DNA of 55,251 nucleotides from Nitrospiria bacterium (GTDB lineage: Bacteria; Nitrospirota; UBA9217), in contig CAKKRC010000010.1 in assembly GCA_919902495.1 (NCBI GenBank), positions 1 through 55,251 on the forward strand, written 5' to 3'. This document shows positions 51,492-55,251 of this stretch, in pieces. Every line of letters starts with the position of its first letter. Positions within the stretch are counted from its first letter, which is position 1. The notes under the pieces were generated by a model. The model made no database searches and had not been told where the DNA came from. It saw only the letters and a program-made list of their open reading frames with translations. A program made the translations under genes and the position numbers.

Positions 51492-51520
51492 TTGACTCAC
51501 CGTGCCCCTTGCCTGATAAT
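51492..51520 (+). promoter_or_regulatory. sigma70 promoter of the glycosyltransferase gene
   Basis: TTGACT (51492-51497), 17-bp spacer, GATAAT (51515-51520). It shows that the upstream alternative start at 51509 is within the promoter, and supports the ATG at 51560. Confidence 0.7.
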
Positions 51521-51559
51521 CGACCGCAGTTGTTAACGCTGAGCAGAGAGCGGACATAT

Positions 51560-52822
51560 ATGAAGATCGGCATACAGACGTGGGGGTCCGAAGGGGATGT
51601 GCGGCCGTTCCTGGCTCTGGCCGCAGGACTGCGGCATGCCGGGCACGAGGTGACCCTTGTTGTCACGCACATCACGAACAGTGATTATTCTGCCCGGGGA
51701 GCAGCGCTCGGCGTTCCCGTGCGTTCGGCCGGCCACCTCGCTCCGGACCTCGCGAAGCATGCGGGTGAGGCCTTGGTCGGCGAGACGAATTTTCTGAAGC
51801 AGGTCGGCATCATCCTGCGGGACCTCTTCGATCCTGCGGCACAGGACATGCTGGCGGAAGCGAAGCGCCTCTGTCGTGAGAGCGACCTTCTCATCGGCCA
51901 TTTTCTCGTGCACCCCCTGAAGACCGCGGCTGAACTTGCACGCAAGCCCTATGTCTCGGTGTTCCTTGCTCCACTGCTGCCTTCAGCGCACTTCCCGCCT
52001 CCCGGTGTACCGCACCTCGGCAAGGTCTTGAATACCCTGCTCTGGAAGATCGGCGGTCGTATCATGGACAGAATGTTCCTTCCACCGATCAACGCGATGA
52101 GGCGGGCGGAGGGCCTTCCGCTGCTCAAGTATTCCATTCGGGGAGCGTTCCTGTCACCGCGCCTGAACCTCATTGCATCAAGCCCGGCTCTCTTCCCGCC
52201 GCTGGTCGACTGGAATGATACTATTCAGATGTGCGGCGCGTTCTACCTTCCGGAGCAGGGAGAGCAATGGCAGCCGCCGGAAGACCTCCAGCGTTTCATC
52301 CGGAATGGCCCGCCGCCGGTATACATGACCTTCGGGAGCATGAGCCTCGCTGATCCTGCGGCCGAGGGGACCGTAGCACTGTTCGTGGAGGCTTGCGGCC
52401 TTGCAGGATGTCGAACCATCATCCAGACCGAAAGCATCGATTCGGGAGACGGGACCACTTCTCCCGATATCTTCTATCTCGCCCGTGCCGAGCACCATCT
52501 GGTGTTCCCCCGGTGCGCGGCAGTGGTACACCATGGCGGGGCCGGAACGTCCCATGCCGCTTCCCGTGCGGGGTGTCCCTCGATCGTGGTCGAACATGCG
52601 ACGGATCAGGTCTTCTGGGGCGGCGTGCTTCATCGCGCCGGCATCGCGCCCCGACTTCTGCACCGCAGGACGGTGACCGCCGATGCCCTTGCCCGGGCGA
52701 TCAGGACCGTGCTTTCCTCATCGGCGATGCGGGAGAAGGCCCGCGCCATCGGGGAGAGCATGCGGCGGGAGGACGGTGTGGATCGGGCGGTGGAACTCAT
52801 TGAGCGGCAGCGCTGGTCCTGA
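51560..52822 (+). CDS. GT1-family glycosyltransferase (UDP-glucosyltransferase-like, GT-B fold)
   Basis: 420 aa. N-terminal acceptor half begins MKIGIQTWGSEGDVRPFLALAAGL, the start typical of sterol/macrolide/lipid glucosyltransferases. The C-terminal donor half contains VYMTFGSM and the family signature VVHHGGAGTSHAASRAGCPSIV. A hydrophobic acceptor such as a lipid, hopanoid or polyketide is plausible (inference). Monocistronic with its own promoter; two tandem 110-base repeats follow its stop. Confidence 0.9.
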   Translation: MKIGIQTWGSEGDVRPFLALAAGLRHAGHEVTLVVTHITNSDYSARGAALGVPVRSAGHLAPDLAKHAGEALVGETNFLKQVGIILRDLFDPAAQDMLAEAKRLCRESDLLIGHFLVHPLKTAAELARKPYVSVFLAPLLPSAHFPPPGVPHLGKVLNTLLWKIGGRIMDRMFLPPINAMRRAEGLPLLKYSIRGAFLSPRLNLIASSPALFPPLVDWNDTIQMCGAFYLPEQGEQWQPPEDLQRFIRNGPPPVYMTFGSMSLADPAAEGTVALFVEACGLAGCRTIIQTESIDSGDGTTSPDIFYLARAEHHLVFPRCAAVVHHGGAGTSHAASRAGCPSIVVEHATDQVFWGGVLHRAGIAPRLLHRRTVTADALARAIRTVLSSSAMREKARAIGESMRREDGVDRAVELIERQRWS

Positions 52823-52839
52823 GGCAGGTGGCGGAGGTG

Positions 52840-53062
52840 AATCCAGGAGCGAGCGCATGCCCCACGGCTTGTTGTGGGTTTAGCGAGCGATTAGAACAAC
52901 AAACTTCCTTGAGGATCGAAGCTCCATGCAGTTATCTGTAGGGAGTTTAAATCCAGGAGCGAGCGCATGCCCCGAAGCTTCCTGCGGGGTTAGCGAGCGA
53001 TTAGAATAATCAGTTCATCCTTGAGGATCGAGGCTCCATGCCGTTTTCTTCAGGGAGCCTCA
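52840..53062. repeat. Two tandem ~110-base structured repeats
   Basis: Unit 1 at 52840-52949 and unit 2 at 52950-53062 share AATCCAGGAGCGAGCGCATG, TTAGCGAGCGATTAGAA, CCTTGAGGATCGA and GCTCCATGC. Each unit has a variable hairpin in the middle (CCCAC...GTGGG; CCCCG...GCGGGG), and unit 2 also has GAGGCTCC...GGGAGCCTC. Base changes in the hairpins are partly compensatory. A related stretch (GGGAGCGAGCGATTA) lies at 34700. Not CRISPR: only two units and no spacer pattern. Confidence 0.75.
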
Positions 53063-53071
53063 AACTTCATA

Positions 53072-53100
53072 TTGCTTTATCCACCACCATGATCTATAAT
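53072..53100 (+). promoter_or_regulatory. sigma70 promoter of parE
   Basis: TTGCTT (53072-53077), 17-bp spacer, TATAAT (53095-53100). The ~120-base leader contains an inverted repeat. Confidence 0.65.
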
Positions 53101-53111
53101 CTGCCGCGAAA

Positions 53112-53210
53112 TCAGACAACAGACAGCAGACGGACAAACATCAGGCGAAAGACAGAAAACAGACGACTTTGCTCCAGTCTGTGATCTGACAGTCTGCTGT
53201 CGGTCCTCTG
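53112..53210. repeat. Inverted repeat in the parE leader
   Basis: GACAGCAGAC (53122) is inverted at GTCTGCTGTC (53192), with further partial pairing outside. Probably MITE-like; it could form a hairpin in the 5' leader. Confidence 0.6.
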
Positions 53211-53224
53211 ATCCGGAGGTTTTC

Positions 53225-55120
53225 TTGGCAGCTACCTATACCGCAAAAGACATCACCGTGCTCGAAGGGCTGGAGCCGGTCCGCAAGCGGCCGGCCATGT
53301 ACATCGGCTCGACCGATTCGCGGGGGCTTCACCATCTCGTGTGGGAGGTGCTGGACAACGCCGTGGACGAGGCGCTGAACGGCTACTGCACCGCTATCAC
53401 GCTCCGGATCGAGAAGGACGGCGGTATCACCGTGACGGACAACGGCCGCGGCATCCCGGTGGACATCCATCCGAAAACGAAGCGGCCGGCCATCGAGACC
53501 ATCCTCTGTACGCTCCACGCGGGCGGCAAGTTCGACCACACGGCGTACCGGTCCTCCGGCGGCCTGCACGGCGTGGGCGCCTCGGTGGTGAACGCCCTCG
53601 CCGAGGTCTTCAAAGCACGGGTCTGGCGCGACGGCTACGAATGGACCCAGGACTTCTCGCGCGGCAAACCCAAGGGGAACCTGAAAAAGGGCAAACCCAC
53701 CAAGGCCCACGGTACGGAGATCTATTTCAAACCGGACACGGACATCTTCTCCAAGACCACCTTCAACGCCAAGACCATCCTCGACGTGACCGAGAGCAAG
53801 GCCTTCCTGAACAAGGGCCTCAAGATCACCATCGAGAACTCGCGGGACGGCGAGAAGCCGGTCACCTTCAGGTACGACAACGGCATCCAGGACTACATCA
53901 AGCGCATTGTTTCGGGCACAACGGTGGTGAACGCCGAACCCTTCTACTTCGAGAAGGAGGACGACTTCAAGATCGAGTGCGCGTTCCACTGGACCCTGGC
54001 CACGGACATGGAGGTCCACTCCTACGCCAACTCGATCAACACCTCCGACGGCGGCACCCACGAACTGGCGGTGCGGTCCGGGCTCACCAAGGCGGTGCGG
54101 GCCTACGCCGAGCGCAAGAACCTCATCCCTAAGAACATCAAGGCCATCGCGCCCGAGGACGTGTACGAAGGGCTCTACGGTATCGTGAGCATCCTGGTCA
54201 AGAACCCCCAGTTCCAGGGGCAGACCAAGGAGAAACTGAACAATCCCGAGATCTCCACGCCCATCGAGAACTCGGTCAAGAACGCCTGCGAGGCCTACCT
54301 GCTCGCGAACCCGACCATGGCCGACGCGGTGGTGAAGCGCGTGCTGCTCGCATCCGAGGCGCGCATGGCGTCGCGCGCAGCCAAGGACAACGTCACCCGG
54401 AAACTGTCGTCGCTTAAACTGAACCTTCCCGGAAAGCGCGCCGACTGTTCTTCGAACAAGGTAGAGGAGTCGGAGGTCTTCATCGTGGAAGGCGATTCGG
54501 CCGGCGGCTCGGCCAAGATGGCGCGCGACCGGAAGACCCAGGCCGTGCTGTCGCTTCGCGGCAAGATCCTGAACGTGGAGCAGGTCTCGTCGCTGGAGCG
54601 GATCCAGTCGAACAACGAGATCAAGAACCTCCTGGCAACGCTCGGCTGCGGCGTGGGCGCCCACTTCGACCTTGCCAAGCTCAGGTACAACCGCGTCATC
54701 CTCATGACCGACGCGGACGTGGACGGCGCGCACATCAGCGTGCTGCTGCTCACGTTCATCTACCGCTACATGCCCGAGCTGATCAACAAGGGCCATGTGT
54801 TCCTCGCCATGCCGCCGCTCTACCGCATCGAGGCGGGCAAGGAGGTGTTCTATGCCATGGACGAGATGGAGAAGGACAAGATCCTCGCCAAGTTGAACGG
54901 CAGAAAGTATGATGTCGGCCGCTTCAAGGGATTAGGCGAAATGAATCCCGAGACGCTGAAAGAGACCACCATGAACCCCAAGACCCGCTCGCTCATGAAG
55001 GTCCAGGTGCTGGACCATAAGGCGACAAGCGATACCTTCGATCGGCTCATGGGCAAGGACCCCAAGGCCCGGTTCAAGTTCATCCAGGAGCGGGCGGAGT
55101 ACGCGGAGCTGGATATTTAG
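53225..55120 (+). CDS. parE: Type IIA topoisomerase ATPase subunit (ParE/GyrB)
   Basis: 631 aa, TTG start after GGAGG (53215). GHKL ATPase: VLDNAVDEAL, DNGRGIPV and SGGLHGVGASVVNAL, then the transducer domain. The TOPRIM domain has EVFIVEGDSAGGSAK and LMTDADVDGAHI. The C-terminal KGLGEMNPETLKETTM is conserved. The length and the lack of the large GyrB insert suggest topoisomerase IV subunit B (or a short GyrB). GyrB and ParE are hard to separate without a tree; no parC/gyrA is visible in the window. A strong terminator follows. Confidence 0.9.
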   Translation: MAATYTAKDITVLEGLEPVRKRPAMYIGSTDSRGLHHLVWEVLDNAVDEALNGYCTAITLRIEKDGGITVTDNGRGIPVDIHPKTKRPAIETILCTLHAGGKFDHTAYRSSGGLHGVGASVVNALAEVFKARVWRDGYEWTQDFSRGKPKGNLKKGKPTKAHGTEIYFKPDTDIFSKTTFNAKTILDVTESKAFLNKGLKITIENSRDGEKPVTFRYDNGIQDYIKRIVSGTTVVNAEPFYFEKEDDFKIECAFHWTLATDMEVHSYANSINTSDGGTHELAVRSGLTKAVRAYAERKNLIPKNIKAIAPEDVYEGLYGIVSILVKNPQFQGQTKEKLNNPEISTPIENSVKNACEAYLLANPTMADAVVKRVLLASEARMASRAAKDNVTRKLSSLKLNLPGKRADCSSNKVEESEVFIVEGDSAGGSAKMARDRKTQAVLSLRGKILNVEQVSSLERIQSNNEIKNLLATLGCGVGAHFDLAKLRYNRVILMTDADVDGAHISVLLLTFIYRYMPELINKGHVFLAMPPLYRIEAGKEVFYAMDEMEKDKILAKLNGRKYDVGRFKGLGEMNPETLKETTMNPKTRSLMKVQVLDHKATSDTFDRLMGKDPKARFKFIQERAEYAELDI

Positions 55121-55167
55121 CAGAAGGGTCGGGAAGTGGCTGGACGGAAAGAATGGAATAAACAGGG

Positions 55168-55198
55168 GAGGCAGGCCAACGGGCCTGCCTCTTTTTTT
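55168..55198 (+). terminator. Strong intrinsic terminator
   Basis: Perfect 10-bp stem GAGGCAGGCC / GGCCTGCCTC, loop AACG, followed by seven T. It ends the parE transcript. Confidence 0.93.
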
Positions 55199-55251
55199 GT
55201 GTATGCCAGGCATGACGTTCTGTACTTTGGTACAGGCCGGTCAGATGTGGT

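Noticed and set aside
52840-53062. CRISPR array
   Set aside because: Only two long units, with conservation spread over the whole unit and no constant repeat/unique spacer pattern.
53141-54796. 551-aa open frame on the minus strand
   Set aside because: Antisense to parE; low-complexity Asp/His/Val/Gly composition of a shadow frame.

Overview
The window reads as the chromosome of a diderm (Gram-negative type) bacterium with high GC, probably Nitrospirota or one of the former Deltaproteobacteria. Grounds: a complete lipoprotein maturation pair (lspA, lgt), a LolB-like outer-membrane lipoprotein chaperone, a FadL-type porin, many lipobox proteins, and the gene order lolB-like / ispE / spoVG / tRNA-Gln / prs / rplY / pth / ychF. 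Base composition and gene order do not fix the phylum.

Region 1 (1-6446) is housekeeping: the 3' part of a class A penicillin-binding protein, ileS, lspA and lgt. Region 2 (about 6.5-31.4 kb) is accessory. It holds a run of secreted proteins, most of them lipoproteins whose lipobox Cys is followed by a poly-glycine tract. They carry beta-propeller, parallel beta-helix, PPC-like and DUF1566 (C-type-lectin-like) domains. Among them lie a group IIC intron inserted behind a terminator hairpin, a PIN toxin-antitoxin pair, an intact rluD with at least three rluD fragments, a FadL porin, and a large STAND/BTAD regulator. The regulator sits just before the second half of the lipoprotein run and may control it.

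The most notable part is 28.5-30.5 kb, which I read as the relic of a diversity-generating retroelement (DGR). Two DUF1566 genes flank a frameshifted avd-like accessory gene. Their last ~80 coding bases differ at 19 sites, all at codon positions 1 or 2. Fourteen of the 19 have an A in one copy, and the downstream flank is identical. That is the footprint of adenine-directed mutagenic retrohoming. No DGR reverse transcriptase or template repeat is visible in the window, so the machinery is lost or lies elsewhere.

Region 3 (31.6-36.5 kb) has a PEGA-domain protein, then rlmN, a secreted nuclease and a ferritin-like protein on the minus strand, then fmdB and a TIM-barrel isomerase on the plus strand. 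Region 4 (36.5-44.4 kb) is the conserved TPR / lolB-like / ispE / spoVG / tRNA-Gln / prs / rplY / pth / ychF block. Region 5 (44.4-55.2 kb) has a GAF-GGDEF diguanylate cyclase, a relic of the ychF 3' end, two tandem CsgG-like lipoproteins, a nitroreductase, an MBL-fold hydrolase, msrB, a glycosyltransferase and parE.

Intergenic gaps between housekeeping genes repeatedly contain MITE-like inverted repeats. Some have entered coding sequence, as in the BTAD regulator and the lspA 3' end. Many genes have recognisable sigma70 promoters, and several end in strong intrinsic terminators.
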